From: Synechococcus sp. J7-Johnson
Lineage (GTDB): Bacteria; Cyanobacteriota; Cyanobacteriia; PCC-6307; Cyanobiaceae
Direction of reading: 5' to 3'
Assembly: GCF_024345795.1 (NCBI RefSeq)
Contig: NZ_JAGQBU010000010.1
Span: 1 to 64,000, forward strand
DNA: 64,000 nt
The notes below the pieces were generated by a model, which was given only the letters and a program-made list of their open reading frames with translations, was not told the DNA's origin and did no database searches. This document shows, piece by piece, positions 52,793 to 62,256 of this stretch; within the stretch, counting starts at the first letter, position 1, and the number at the start of each line of letters is the position of its first letter. The translations under genes and the position numbers were made by a program.

Positions 52793-53224
52793 ATGGGAAA
52801 CTCACCTGGGTTGCGAAGATGGTTCCGCTGGACCGCAGCTTCGACGCTGGGACTGGCCAAACTGCTGCTGGCTGACCTGGCCATTGCTGCACCCTTCAGC
52901 TACGACCCTGTCTCGTTCACAAGCTTTGCCAACAGCCGTATGAAAGCTCAGGGCAAGGATGTGGTCTTCCGCAACCTCGCCCTGTGCCGGCGTGATGGGT
53001 CAAGTGGCTATCGATGCCTGGAGGGAGAAGTGCTCCGGCGTGAAGCCGGCAAGCCAGGGCGCGAGCTCTGCAAATTGTGCTCAGTTGGCTATCATCCGGC
53101 CACGCGCAGCATCAACTACCTGGCCAAGGACTGCGTCAGAAAAACAGACCAGCAACGGCTGCGCGAGCAGTCTGAAAAGCTGTTGCGAAAGGGACTGGAT
53201 GCGCTGGAAAACATCAATCCATGA
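52793..53224 (+). CDS. Secreted cysteine-containing protein of unknown function
   Basis: From ATG 52793 the product has a basic start (MGNSPGLRRWFRW), a hydrophobic segment (LGLAKLLLADLAIAA) with likely cleavage after AIAA, and a mature part with CRRDG, YRCLEGE, CKLCSVGYHP and KDCVRK. The five cysteines would suit an oxidising compartment. A start at 52739 is possible. It is the third exported protein in this stretch. Confidence 0.65.
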   Translation: MGNSPGLRRWFRWTAASTLGLAKLLLADLAIAAPFSYDPVSFTSFANSRMKAQGKDVVFRNLALCRRDGSSGYRCLEGEVLRREAGKPGRELCKLCSVGYHPATRSINYLAKDCVRKTDQQRLREQSEKLLRKGLDALENINP

Positions 53225-53324
53225 TCAGCTCTTCCGAGCCTGCCGATCCGCCGCTGGATCAGCTCAATCATGCCTGCCTCAGCCGGCAGGGGTGTGGCTT
53301 CAGCCAGCTGGATCGGTGAGGGTA

Positions 53325-53396
53325 TGGGTCGCCTGAGATTCGAACTCAGGACCAATCGGTTAAAAGCCGAGTGCTCTACCGCTGAGCTAGCGACCC
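53325..53396 (-). tRNA. tRNA-Lys (anticodon TTT)
   Basis: On the minus strand the acceptor stem GGGTCGC pairs with GCGACCC. The D-arm is GCTCAGCGGTAGAGC, the anticodon loop CTTTTAA (anticodon TTT), and the T-arm CTGAGTTCGAATCTCAG. The discriminator is A. CCA is not encoded. The base pair at 27-43 is a C-T mismatch. Confidence 0.96.
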
Positions 53397-53515
53397 GCCC
53401 TGGTGGGCTGCCCTCGCGGGCACCCCTGGAACGTATCACCCAGGGGGCACCTCCTCCAAGAGAGCATGGTCGAGTCATCAGGGGGTGCTGATCCCCCGGT
53501 TGCCCGCGCGTTGCC

Positions 53516-54019
53516 ATGTCCTCCTCCCCCTGGCCCGAGCCCAGCGTTCACCCCGAAGCCTGGGTGGCCCCCTCGGCGGTGGTGATCGGGGATGTGGCCA
53601 TCAGCGCCGGAGCGAGCATCTGGCCGCTGGCCGTGGCCCGGGGCGACCTCTGCAGCATCCAGATCGGGGCCAACAGCAACGTCCAGGATGGGGCCGTGCT
53701 GCACGGGGATCCAGGCCAGCCGGTGCTGATCGGCGCGGGGGTGACCATCGGCCACCGAGCTGTGGTGCATGGCGCCACCCTCGAGGATGGCTGCCTGATC
53801 GGCATCGGCGCCATCGTTCTCAATGGGGTGCGGGTTGGGGAGGGTTCCCTTGTGGCCGCAGGGGCGGTGGTGACCCGGGACGTGCCGGCCCGCACTCTGG
53901 TGGCGGGCATCCCGGCCAAGGCGAAGCGCACGCTCAGCGAGCAAGAGGCCGCCGAGCAGCTCAAGCACGCCTTGCGCTACAGCCAGCTGGCCGCCGCCCA
54001 TGCCGGCCGCGCTGGCTGA
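53516..54019 (+). CDS. Gamma-carbonic anhydrase-family hexapeptide protein
   Basis: The 167-residue product is a left-handed beta helix with metal-ligand histidines H63, H80 and H85 (VLHGD, GHRAVVHG) and the conserved arginine/aspartate R42/D44 (ARGDLCSIQIG). These match CamH-type gamma-carbonic anhydrases, though many members lack measured activity. A C-terminal helix follows. A role in bicarbonate handling is possible. Confidence 0.88.
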   Translation: MSSSPWPEPSVHPEAWVAPSAVVIGDVAISAGASIWPLAVARGDLCSIQIGANSNVQDGAVLHGDPGQPVLIGAGVTIGHRAVVHGATLEDGCLIGIGAIVLNGVRVGEGSLVAAGAVVTRDVPARTLVAGIPAKAKRTLSEQEAAEQLKHALRYSQLAAAHAGRAG

Positions 54020-54106
54020 ATGCTGCGATTTGGATCAACCGGCTCGGGAGCCCTTATGGGCAGGCGTGTGGTGTCCGTAAGATTGGCTAACGATGATTCT
54101 TCCTCG

Positions 54107-54229
54107 ATGGACGCTCGGCTGCTGCTGGTTACTGCTCCCATCCTGCTCGCCGTTGCCTGGGCTGTGTTCAACATCGGCCGAGCGGCCGTCGGTCAATTGC
54201 AACTGATGCTCAAACGTTCCCGCGCCTGA
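54107..54229 (+). CDS. psbY: Photosystem II protein PsbY
   Basis: A 40-residue frame begins [20 protein letters not shown] and continues [20 protein letters not shown]. It matches PsbY, a single-helix subunit beside cytochrome b559. The stop TGA overlaps the trmFO start ATG (TGATG), so the two are translationally coupled. Confidence 0.9.
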   Translation: MDARLLLVTAPILLAVAWAVFNIGRAAVGQLQLMLKRSRA

Positions 54230-55590
54230 TGGTCCTGGTGATAGGTGCCGGCCTGGCCGGCACTGAAGCGGCCTGGCAGATAGCCCAGGCAGGTCTGCCG
54301 GTGCGGCTGGTGGAAATGCGGCCCGTGCGGCGCTCTCCCGCTCACCACAGCGCTGAATTCGCCGAACTGGTCTGCAGCAACAGCTTCGGTGCCCTCTCCA
54401 GTGATCGGGCTGCCGGTCTGCTGCAGGAAGAGCTGCGCCAGCTGGGTTCACTGGTGATCAGCACAGCCGACGGCCACGCGGTTCCGGCCGGAGGTGCGCT
54501 GGCGGTGGATCGTGGCCAGTTCAGCGCCACACTCACCCGCACCCTTGAAACCCACCCTCTGATCCAGGTGGAGCGGGCGGAGCTGCTGCGTCTGCCTGAG
54601 CCACGAGAGATCACCGTGCTGGCCACGGGACCCCTCACCAGTGACGCCCTGGCCGAGGACCTACGCCGCTTCACCGGCCGCGACGACTGCCATTTCTTTG
54701 ATGCAGCCAGTCCGATCGTGGCGGGCGAGAGCATCGACCTGGAGGTGGCCTTCCGCGCCAGCCGCTACGACAAGGGCGACGCCGACTACATCAACTGCCC
54801 CATGAACCGGGAGCAGTACGAGTTGTTCCGGGAGGCCCTGCTGGCGGCGGAGCAGGCCGAGCTCAAGGATTTCGAGCAGGAGAGTGCCAGCTTCTTCGAA
54901 GGCTGCCTGCCGATTGAGGAGCTGGCACGTCGCGGAGACGACACCATGCGCTATGGCCCGCTCAAGCCCATCGGCCTCTGGGATCCGCGCTGGGGCGACC
55001 TCCAGGACCGCGACGTGCGCCGCGCCAGGAGGGCCCATGCCGTAGTGCAGCTGCGCCAGGAAGACAAAGGCGGCCGTCTCTGGAACCTGGTGGGCTTCCA
55101 GACCAACCTGAAATGGAGTGAGCAGAAACGGGTGCTGCGTCTGATTCCAGGTCTGGAGAGCGCCGAGTTCGTGCGCTTCGGTGTGATGCACCGCAACACC
55201 TTCCTGCAGTCGCCACAGCTGCTGGATCCCACCCTGCAGTTCCGGCAGCGGCCCAGCCTGCTGGCGGCGGGCCAGATCACCGGCACCGAGGGCTATGCCG
55301 CCGCCGTGGCCGGGGGCTGGCTGGCGGGCACCAACGCCGCCCGCCTCGCCCATGGCCAGAGCCCGATCGTCCTGCCGCCCACCACCATGATCGGCGCCCT
55401 CACCCACTTCATCGCCGAAGCCCCCAGCGCGAAGTTCCAGCCGATGCCCCCCAACTTCGGCCTTATGCCCGAGCTGAGCGTGCGGGTCCGGGAGAAGCGG
55501 GCCCGCTACGGCGCCTACCGCGACCGTGCCCTGGCTGATCTGGCACCGTTCAGGCCAGCAGCCCGCAGTGCTGCCCTGACCTTTGCCTAG
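54229..55590 (+). CDS. trmFO: Folate/FAD-dependent tRNA m5U54 methyltransferase
   Basis: TrmFO methylates U54 of tRNA using methylenetetrahydrofolate. The 453-residue product begins with the FAD-binding [20 protein letters not shown] and shows [46 protein letters not shown]-like [10 protein letters not shown] and [16 protein letters not shown] near the end. The start overlaps psbY and the stop overlaps the frame of crtISO. Confidence 0.96.
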   Translation: MVLVIGAGLAGTEAAWQIAQAGLPVRLVEMRPVRRSPAHHSAEFAELVCSNSFGALSSDRAAGLLQEELRQLGSLVISTADGHAVPAGGALAVDRGQFSATLTRTLETHPLIQVERAELLRLPEPREITVLATGPLTSDALAEDLRRFTGRDDCHFFDAASPIVAGESIDLEVAFRASRYDKGDADYINCPMNREQYELFREALLAAEQAELKDFEQESASFFEGCLPIEELARRGDDTMRYGPLKPIGLWDPRWGDLQDRDVRRARRAHAVVQLRQEDKGGRLWNLVGFQTNLKWSEQKRVLRLIPGLESAEFVRFGVMHRNTFLQSPQLLDPTLQFRQRPSLLAAGQITGTEGYAAAVAGGWLAGTNAARLAHGQSPIVLPPTTMIGALTHFIAEAPSAKFQPMPPNFGLMPELSVRVREKRARYGAYRDRALADLAPFRPAARSAALTFA

Positions 55591-55618
55591 GGTCAAGCCA
55601 GCCAGCAGGCCCACCCCC

Positions 55619-57184
55619 GTGAGCGTCATCTCCAGCCCAGCCAGTGCGGCAGCCACCAGCCCGGCGAAATCCCACGACTGGGACGCCGTGGTGATCGGCT
55701 CCGGCATCGGCGGCCTTGTGACGGCCACCCAGCTCGCCGCCAAGGGGGCGCGGGTGCTGGTGCTGGAGCGCTACCTGATCCCGGGCGGTTCGGGCGGCAG
55801 CTTCAAGCGTAAGGGGTACACCTTCGACGTGGGCGCCTCAATGATCTTCGGCTTCGGCGAGAAGGGGCACACCAACCTGCTGACCCGCGCCCTGGCCGAT
55901 GTGGGCGAACGCCAGGAGACCATCCCCGACCCAGCCCAGCTCGAGTACCACCTTCCCGGCGGGCTGAACGTTGCGGTCGATCGCGACTACGACACCTTCA
56001 TCGACCGGCTTTCGGCTCTTTTCCCCCATGAGGCCACCGGCATACGCCGCTTCTACGACACCTGCTGGAGCGTCTTTCGCTGTCTCGACGCGATGCCCTT
56101 GCTCTCGCTCGAGGATCCGGCCTACCTGGCGAAGGTGTTTGTGCGCGCACCGCTGGCCTGCCTTGGCCTGGCCCGCTGGCTGCCGGTGAATGTGGGCGAT
56201 GTGGCGCGCCGGCACATCAAGGATCCGGCGCTGCTGAAGTTCATCGACATGGAGTGCTTCTGCTGGTCGGTGATGCCGGCGGACCTGACGCCGATGATCA
56301 ACGCCGGCATGGTCTTCTCCGACCGTCATGCCGGCGGGATCAACTACCCCCGCGGTGGTGTGGGCTCAATCGCGCGCCACCTGGTTCGGGGCCTGGAGCG
56401 ACACGGCGGCGCGATTCGCTACCGCTCCCGGGTGACCCAGGTGCTGATCGAGGGCGGCAAGGCTGTGGGAGTCGAGCTGGCGGGCGGTGACACGATCCGT
56501 GCCAGCCGGGTGATCTCCAACGCCACACGTTGGGACACCTTCGGCGGGCTGGTGGCGGAGGCCCAGGTGCCGGCTGCCGAGCACACCTGGCGGCGGCGCT
56601 ACAAGCCCTCGCCCTCGTTCCTTTCACTGCATCTGGGAGTGAAGGCTGAGGCCATTCCTGCCGGCAGCCACTGCCACCACCTGCTGCTGGAGGAGTGGAG
56701 CGCCATGGAGGCGGAGCAGGGCACGGTTTTCGTCTCGATTCCCACCCTGCTCGATCCGGACCTGGCGCCGGAGGGCAGGCACATCGTCCATGCCTTCACC
56801 CCATCGAACCTGGAGGCCTGGCAGGGGCTCTCCCCCAGCGACTACCGCACGACAAAGCAAGCCGCAGCCGATCGCCTGGTCCACCGGCTGGAGCAGATTC
56901 TGCCCGGCCTGAGTGGAGCGATCGTCCATAGGGAGGTGGGCACCCCCCGCAGTCATCGGCGCTTCCTCGGCCGTCACCAGGGCAGCTATGGCCCGGTGCC
57001 GGCCATGCGCCTGCCGGGGTTGCTGCCGATGCCCTTCAACCGCAGCGGCATCCCCGGGCTGTACCTCGTGGGTGATTCCTGCTTCCCGGGTCAGGGGCTG
57101 AACGCGGTGGCCTTCAGCGGCTTCGCCTGCGCCCATCGGGTGGGTGCCGACCTGGGCCTCAACCCCTGGGCCCTGCCCGCCTGA
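55619..57184 (+). CDS. crtH: Carotenoid isomerase (prolycopene to lycopene)
   Basis: The product has the dinucleotide-binding start VVIGSGIGGLVTATQLAAKG, LIPGGSGGSFKRKGYTFDVG and SMIFGFGEKG, and the carotenoid-oxidoreductase end GLYLVGDSCFPGQGLNAVAF. It belongs to the CrtISO/CrtH branch and converts poly-cis-lycopene to the all-trans form for carotenoids of the photosystems. GTG 55619 (521 residues) is preferred to TTG 55583, which overlaps trmFO. Confidence 0.9.
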   Translation: MSVISSPASAAATSPAKSHDWDAVVIGSGIGGLVTATQLAAKGARVLVLERYLIPGGSGGSFKRKGYTFDVGASMIFGFGEKGHTNLLTRALADVGERQETIPDPAQLEYHLPGGLNVAVDRDYDTFIDRLSALFPHEATGIRRFYDTCWSVFRCLDAMPLLSLEDPAYLAKVFVRAPLACLGLARWLPVNVGDVARRHIKDPALLKFIDMECFCWSVMPADLTPMINAGMVFSDRHAGGINYPRGGVGSIARHLVRGLERHGGAIRYRSRVTQVLIEGGKAVGVELAGGDTIRASRVISNATRWDTFGGLVAEAQVPAAEHTWRRRYKPSPSFLSLHLGVKAEAIPAGSHCHHLLLEEWSAMEAEQGTVFVSIPTLLDPDLAPEGRHIVHAFTPSNLEAWQGLSPSDYRTTKQAAADRLVHRLEQILPGLSGAIVHREVGTPRSHRRFLGRHQGSYGPVPAMRLPGLLPMPFNRSGIPGLYLVGDSCFPGQGLNAVAFSGFACAHRVGADLGLNPWALPA

Positions 57185-57292
57185 GCCACCACGAAGGCCC
57201 CGCCAAGGCACCGAGCCGGAAACCCGACCCCGGCACGCTCGCGCCTATCGCTCACGCTCCATAGGGTGATCGCCATTGATGGTCATGCCCCC

Positions 57293-57526
57293 ATGGGTCC
57301 CGTCCCCACCCCGAACCACGAGGATCTTGCCCGCTACCTGGAGCAGAACGACGCCCTCAGCAAGCCCTGGCTGATGCTGCAATTGCGTATGAGCCGTCTC
57401 AAGGAAGAGAAGGATTCGCTTGGGGCCGATGAGTACCTACGCCGGGTGCAGGATGCCCACAACGACCTGATGCGACTGGGCAGCTTCTGGCGTGGCCGCG
57501 AAGCCGAACTATTCGGGGTGAGCTGA
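57293..57526 (+). CDS. Small conserved cyanobacterial helical protein
   Basis: The 77-residue product from ATG 57293 reads LARYLEQNDALSKPWLMLQL, then RMSRLKEEKDSLGADEYLRR, then LMRLGSFWRGREAELFG. It is helical and soluble. The frame also allows GTG 57266. The function is unknown. It is six bases upstream of a membrane protein gene on the same strand. Confidence 0.65.
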   Translation: MGPVPTPNHEDLARYLEQNDALSKPWLMLQLRMSRLKEEKDSLGADEYLRRVQDAHNDLMRLGSFWRGREAELFGVS

Positions 57527-57531
57527 GCCCC

Positions 57532-58101
57532 ATGGCCTCCAATCCGCCGGGAGCGGCACCGGATCAATCCCAGACCTACCCGGTGGCACCATTGATTCGC
57601 TTCACCCTGCTGGGGCTTTATCTCGCCCTGGTTCTGCCCCTGCCGCTGCTGGCCACTCCAACGCTGCGTCCGTGGCTGATCGCTGCCCTGCCGGTCGGAT
57701 TTGTGCTGGTGTCCGCCTTGCTGAGTGAGCGGGTCAGGCTCGATCAGGAAGGCCTCACGGTGGGCCATCCGCGCTGGTGCGCCTGGCTGCTGCGACGGGG
57801 CTGGCAGCTTCCCTGGAATCAGGTGGAGGGTCTCACCAGCCTGGGCACGAGCCAGGGCGGGCGTGTCTACTACCTTCGTGCTCAGGATGGCCGCAGACTG
57901 CTGTTGCCGCAGCGGGTGGACCGCTTCCCTTCCTTCCTGCTGCAGGTGCAACGCACCACCGGCCTGGATCTATCAGCAGTGGGCCGTCTCTCCCCGCCAT
58001 GGACCTACTGGGTCCTGGCGGCTCTCACCCTGGCCATGCTTCTGGGGGAGCTGGTCGTGCTCGCGGCCTTGCCCACAGCCAGTGTCCCAGGGTTGAGCTG
58101 A
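57532..58101 (+). CDS. Membrane protein with PH-like domain, unknown function
   Basis: The 189-residue product has two N-terminal helices (LLGLYLALVLPLPLLATP, LIAALPVGFVLVSALLSE), a middle domain of alternating strands (RLDQEGLTVGHP, WNQVEGLTSLGTSQGGRVYYLRAQDGRRLLLPQRV) and a C-terminal helix (WVLAALTLAMLLGELVVLAAL). The middle part resembles bacterial PH domains. It is convergent with the response regulator. Confidence 0.65.
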   Translation: MASNPPGAAPDQSQTYPVAPLIRFTLLGLYLALVLPLPLLATPTLRPWLIAALPVGFVLVSALLSERVRLDQEGLTVGHPRWCAWLLRRGWQLPWNQVEGLTSLGTSQGGRVYYLRAQDGRRLLLPQRVDRFPSFLLQVQRTTGLDLSAVGRLSPPWTYWVLAALTLAMLLGELVVLAALPTASVPGLS

Positions 58102-58115
58102 GCAGAACCGGTTCT

Positions 58116-58853
58116 TCAGCTGGCGCTCGCGCTCTGGGGACGGACACCGCCAGCCGGGCTGAGTGAAGGCTCAGGCGCTTCAGGAAGAGTTTCCAGGCTG
58201 AAGCGGTATCCCTGCTGGCGCACCGTTTCGATGCCACCGCCCTCGCCAAGGCCAGCCAGTTCAAGCTTGCGGCGCAGGGTGAGCACCTGGGTGTCGACCG
58301 AGCGGGGACCCCCACTGAACGGAGGCCAGGCCATGCGCAGCAGCTCCTGGCGACTGCGGACCATCCCCGGTGGCATCAGCAAGGCACAGAGCAGGGCGAA
58401 TTCACGGGGGCTGAGCTCCACTGGCTGATCGCGCAGGGTCACCTGGCGCAGCAGCAGGTGCACCTCCAGCGGACCAACGCAGACCCGCTCCTGCAGGCCG
58501 GTGCCGCTGCGACGAAGCAGGCTGCGACAGCGGGCCGCCAGTTCCTCCAGACCGAAGGGCTTGCGCAGGACGTCGTCGGCGCCAGCATCGAGCAGCGCCA
58601 CCAACGAATCAGCGCCGGTGCGGGCCGTGAGCACCATCACCGGGGAACGTAGATGGGCCGCCAGGCGCAGGGCAGTGCTCTCCTCGAGCAGTTCGGCGCT
58701 CACCAGCAGATCAGGAGTCTGGTCGTCGCAGAGCTGGAGGGCTTCAGCAGCCGTGGCCACGGCTGCTGCCAGGTATCCATCCTGACGGAGGCGCTGGGCC
58801 AGGACCGTTCTCAGGGTCGGATGGGGGTCGACGACCAGAACCCGCTTCAACAT
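58116..58853 (-). CDS. OmpR/PhoB-type response regulator lacking the phosphoacceptor aspartate
   Basis: The 245-residue product has a receiver domain (residues about 4-115) and an OmpR winged helix (VELSPREFALLCALL, RSVDTQVLTLRRKLELAG, IETVRQQGYRF). At the phosphorylation site the usual DLxLLD reads DLLVSAE, with alanine at position 53, and the N-terminal acidic pair is D9-P10 instead of DD/DE. T76 and K98 are kept. It is likely an atypical regulator controlled by something other than phosphotransfer. The frame opens earlier, but ATG 58853 fits the domain. Confidence 0.88.
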   Translation of the reverse strand: MLKRVLVVDPHPTLRTVLAQRLRQDGYLAAAVATAAEALQLCDDQTPDLLVSAELLEESTALRLAAHLRSPVMVLTARTGADSLVALLDAGADDVLRKPFGLEELAARCRSLLRRSGTGLQERVCVGPLEVHLLLRQVTLRDQPVELSPREFALLCALLMPPGMVRSRQELLRMAWPPFSGGPRSVDTQVLTLRRKLELAGLGEGGGIETVRQQGYRFSLETLPEAPEPSLSPAGGVRPQSASAS

Positions 58854-59027
58854 GGAGGCCCCGCCGGTACGTGGCTCAAGCGTCAGCTTGACGGGGGTTG
58901 GATCAATGGAATCCGGCTTGGGTGTGAGCTCCACACGCGGCCACGGGTGAGTCTCTAGGCTACCTGATACACGCCGGGAGCAGTCGGTATCCATCGATGC
59001 CACGCCCGCCCAGACAGCCTGTGCCCC

Positions 59028-59294
59028 ATGACCGCGCTGCAGAATCCTGACGCCATCCGTCACTTCCAGTCAATCTGTGACGCCTGCCAGGATCTGGCCA
59101 GCCGCTACCACAGCCCCTCGGAACTCAGGCTCTATGCCGATGGCTACCTTCATGCCCTACGCCGCGGTTCCGTGCTGCAACCTCTGGATCAACGCCGCCT
59201 TGAAGACCTGATCGAGCGTTGGATCATGGATCCCTCCAGCTTCATCGGGCCCGACGGCAATGTCAGCACCCTGTTCGAGAACAGCCGCAACTGA
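59028..59294 (+). CDS. DUF6761-like small cyanobacterial protein
   Basis: The 88-residue product shows the pattern of a cyanobacterial small-protein family: DAIRHFQSICDACQDLASRY, LRLYADGYLHALRR, LDQRRLEDLIERWIMDPSSF. It is helical and soluble. The function is unknown. It is divergent from the response regulator. Confidence 0.72.
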   Translation: MTALQNPDAIRHFQSICDACQDLASRYHSPSELRLYADGYLHALRRGSVLQPLDQRRLEDLIERWIMDPSSFIGPDGNVSTLFENSRN

Positions 59295-59356
59295 TCAGGA
59301 AACACGGCCGGGCACCGACTGGATGGAATAACCGAAGACGGCGTACGTCTGGATCC

Positions 59357-59680
59357 CTAGCTGGCCAGGGCCACAGTGAGGGTTTCACGCAGCTCGCCGG
59401 AGTTGTACATCTCGATCAGGATGTCTGAGCCACCGATGAACTCGCCGTTCACGTACACCTGGGGAATGGTGGGCCATTCCGAAAACTCCTTGATGCCCTG
59501 ACGAATCTCTGGATCGGAGAGCACATCAAAAGTTTCGAACGGCATGCCCAGGGAATTGAGGATCTGAACCACGTTGTTGGAAAATCCGCACTGGGGCATC
59601 AGCTTCGAGCCCTTCATGAACACCACGATCGGGCTGCTGCTCAGAAGGCTGTCGATGCGTTGCTTGACGGCGCTGTCCAT
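59357..59680 (-). CDS. grxD: Monothiol glutaredoxin (CGFS type, Grx4/GrxD)
   Basis: The 107-residue product has CGFS at residues 31-34 (PQCGFSNN), the GSH-binding WPTIPQVYVNGEFIGGSDI and the FETFDVLSDPEIRQGIKEFS segment. CGFS glutaredoxins bind a labile [2Fe-2S] cluster and move it to other proteins. It is directly downstream of the bolA gene, its known binding partner. Confidence 0.96.
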   Translation of the reverse strand: MDSAVKQRIDSLLSSSPIVVFMKGSKLMPQCGFSNNVVQILNSLGMPFETFDVLSDPEIRQGIKEFSEWPTIPQVYVNGEFIGGSDILIEMYNSGELRETLTVALAS

Positions 59681-59724
59681 GGATGCCAGGGGTAGAACGA
59701 ATGAAGGGGGAAGGAGCGGAAAAG

Positions 59725-59967
59725 TCAGCCCACACCAACGGGGGTTGTGGTCTGCAAGGCAAGGGCATGAATGGCCTCACTGGCCAGCTCACGGCGCAGG
59801 GCCGCGTAAACCAACTGGTGTTGCTTGATCCTCGAGAGACCGGCAAAGGCGGAGGACACCACTTTCACCTGGAGATGGTCGCCACCACCGGTGAGATCCT
59901 CGACCTCCACCTCGGCATCGGGAAGGCTGGCGCAGATCGCTTCTTTCACCTGCTCCGATTGCACCAT
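59725..59967 (-). CDS. BolA-family protein
   Basis: The 80-residue product has the BolA domain: [56 protein letters not shown], ending in [10 protein letters not shown]. With the adjacent monothiol glutaredoxin it forms a heterodimer that shares a [2Fe-2S] cluster, a pair conserved from bacteria to plastids. Confidence 0.93.
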   Translation of the reverse strand: MVQSEQVKEAICASLPDAEVEVEDLTGGGDHLQVKVVSSAFAGLSRIKQHQLVYAALRRELASEAIHALALQTTTPVGVG

Positions 59968-60022
59968 GTCCGAGATTCCATCCGGTCAGAACGGAATCTA
60001 GAAGCCGGAACGTCCAGCTGCC

Positions 60023-60571
60023 TTATGGCGTTGCCGGGGCGTCGCTGACGGCGGTGTAAGGGGTGGTGGCGAAGCCGAGTTCCACAAGAGTCTGGTAAGC
60101 ACGGCGCCCTTCCTCCCGGGTCGGGGTCATCACCTTCACCACCTCCACCAGCAGGGGCACGGCCACCTCGGGCTGGTTCTGGCGGCGGAGCAGGGCGGCA
60201 AGACGGAGATTGGACTGGGCCAGCAGTTCCAGCGACTCGCGGCCTTTCTGATCCATCTCCCGGGGAATGCGCGCATCAAGGCCGCGGAAGGACCCACTCA
60301 GATCCCGGTAGAAGCCGAGCAGGCGCAGGCTGGCATCCCTGGCCTGGTCATAGTCCTTACGGGCGGCAGCAAGGTCACCGCGGGCAATAGCCGCATCACC
60401 ACGGCTCAGCAGATCCTTGACGGCCTGGAGGTTGAAGGTTCCAGCCGAACCCTCAAGCACCTTCGGGGGCTCACCCTGGGCCTGAAGGGGCAGGATCGGG
60501 GCAGCAGACAGCAGGGTTGCCGCCAGGGCAAGCCCGAGGGCAAGGTGGGGCCGGCGCACAGGGGACAACAC
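60023..60571 (-). CDS. Exported helical-repeat protein of unknown function
   Basis: The 182-residue product has a signal peptide (LALGLALAATLLSAAPILPLQ) and a helical mature part (AVKDLLSRGDAAIARGDLAAARKDYDQARDASLRLLGFYRDL) with TPR-like spacing, then ESLELLAQSNLRLAALLRRQ. It is conserved among picocyanobacteria as far as I recall. The function is unknown. Confidence 0.72.
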   Translation of the reverse strand: MLSPVRRPHLALGLALAATLLSAAPILPLQAQGEPPKVLEGSAGTFNLQAVKDLLSRGDAAIARGDLAAARKDYDQARDASLRLLGFYRDLSGSFRGLDARIPREMDQKGRESLELLAQSNLRLAALLRRQNQPEVAVPLLVEVVKVMTPTREEGRRAYQTLVELGFATTPYTAVSDAPATP

Positions 60572-60588
60572 AGAAATGCAGCTGGACT

Positions 60589-61344
60589 CTACGGGGGAGA
60601 GATAGGACGGTTCACAGCGAGGCGGGCCGCTTCCTCAGCTGATTGCATCGCCACCGCCAGCCGGTCGTTGAGCGCCCGGACCTCGGAGCGGCCGCCATCT
60701 CCATCCACGGCCAGGGCGGGGGCAAAGACCAGGGCAGCCCGGCCCCGGCAGCGCGGGGGGGCCTGGCTGTAGCCGATCCCGATCGGAACCACTCGCACAT
60801 CAACGCCCTGGCTGGCAGCAAGGACCGCCAGCCGTCCCAGACCCTGATGCACCCGGATCGGCCCATCCTGACGGCGGATCTGGCCCTCCGGAAACACCAC
60901 CAGCTGCTCCGAGGCGGCCAGCAGGTCGACGGCATAGCGAAGTGAACTGGTGCCAGGCCGTCCCTGGTCGATCGGGAAGCAGCCGAGGCGGTCGAGAAAC
61001 CAGCCCTGTATCCCCTTCATCTCCGTGACGGTGACCATGAAGCGGCAATCGCGGCCACTGATCCGGCGGCCGGCGGCATGGGGCAGCAGCAGGGCGTCCC
61101 AGCGGGCCCGGTGGGTAGGGGCCAGCAACACCGGCCCCTGCAGAGGCAGGTGCTCCGATCCCAGCACCTCGATCGAGCTGAAGAAGCCGGGCAGGGCGAG
61201 GTCCTGGGTCGCCAGCATCGCCAGCGGGGACAGAACGGGACTGATGCCACGACAGACGCTGCTCTCCCTGGCCACCAGGTTGGAGCTGGGCTTCGGCTCG
61301 GTCCTCGCTGGTCCCTCGATCACTTGCGTCGTCTCGGCCGTCAC
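60589..61344 (-). CDS. plsC: 1-acyl-sn-glycerol-3-phosphate acyltransferase (PlsC family)
   Basis: The 251-residue product has the acyltransferase motifs HRARWD (the HX4D motif), FMVTVTEMKG, GCFPIDQGRPG and FPEGQIRRQDGP. It transfers an acyl chain in phospholipid synthesis. The length is typical. It is adjacent to the exported protein gene on the same strand. Confidence 0.88.
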   Translation of the reverse strand: MTAETTQVIEGPARTEPKPSSNLVARESSVCRGISPVLSPLAMLATQDLALPGFFSSIEVLGSEHLPLQGPVLLAPTHRARWDALLLPHAAGRRISGRDCRFMVTVTEMKGIQGWFLDRLGCFPIDQGRPGTSSLRYAVDLLAASEQLVVFPEGQIRRQDGPIRVHQGLGRLAVLAASQGVDVRVVPIGIGYSQAPPRCRGRAALVFAPALAVDGDGGRSEVRALNDRLAVAMQSAEEAARLAVNRPISPP

Positions 61345-61506
61345 CTGAAGCCGTATTCGCCAATCGATGCAAGCTAGAGGGCGCCGCAGTGCTTCGTTTC
61401 AGGGCACGGGCAGTTGCCTCTGCGGTTGAGCCCGACCCTGCCAAGGCCCCCTGTTGGGCCTGAGCTGATCCATAGGATCAAAGGCCAACGAGTCCCTGCG
61501 CGAGCC

Positions 61507-62256
61507 ATGGCCAGCCTTGGCGTGAATATCGATCACATCGCCAACGTGCGTCAGGCCCGCCGGGCCCTTGAGCCCGATCCGGTCACCTTGGCGCTGCTGG
61601 CTGAGCTGGGGGGCGCCGATGGAATCACCGTGCACCTGCGCGAGGACCGGCGCCATATCCAGGAGCGCGACGTCGAGTTGCTGCGAGCCACCGTGCGCAG
61701 CCGCCTCAACCTGGAGATGGCCGCCACCTCTGAGATGGAGGCGATCGCCCTGCGGATCCGCCCGGACATGGTGACCCTGGTGCCGGAACATCGCCAGGAG
61801 GTCACCACCGAAGGAGGGCTCGACGTGGTGAGCCAGCTCGGCACGCTGCAGGGACTGGTGGGCCGACTGCAGGGCTCAGGCATTCCCGTCAGCCTGTTCG
61901 TGGACCCGGAGGTCTCCCAGCTGGAGGCCAGCCGTGCCAGCGGCGCCCGCTGGGTGGAGCTGCACACCGGCGCCTACGCCGAAGCCCACTGGGATGAGCA
62001 ACCACGGGAACTGGCCCGCCTCGAGGAAGGCAGCTTCGTGGCCCGCTCCCTCGGGCTGAGGGTCAATGCCGGCCATGGCCTCACATATCAGAACGTGGAG
62101 CCGATCGCCGCGATTGAGGGGATGGAGGAGCTGAACATCGGCCACACAATCGTGGCCAGAGCCCTTGCGGTGGGATTGCAGAGCGCGGTGAGGGAGATGC
62201 GCGCCCTGATTCAGAATCCCCGTCGCGACCCCCTGTTCAGCAGCAGCAGCCCATGA
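61507..62256 (+). CDS. pdxJ: Pyridoxine 5'-phosphate synthase
   Basis: PdxJ closes the pyridine ring of vitamin B6 from 3-amino-2-oxopropyl phosphate and deoxyxylulose phosphate. The product starts [20 protein letters not shown] and has [67 protein letters not shown] and [12 protein letters not shown]. The open frame begins at 61414, but the ATG at 61507 gives the usual N-terminus. It overlaps ycf54 by four bases. Confidence 0.96.
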   Translation: MASLGVNIDHIANVRQARRALEPDPVTLALLAELGGADGITVHLREDRRHIQERDVELLRATVRSRLNLEMAATSEMEAIALRIRPDMVTLVPEHRQEVTTEGGLDVVSQLGTLQGLVGRLQGSGIPVSLFVDPEVSQLEASRASGARWVELHTGAYAEAHWDEQPRELARLEEGSFVARSLGLRVNAGHGLTYQNVEPIAAIEGMEELNIGHTIVARALAVGLQSAVREMRALIQNPRRDPLFSSSSP

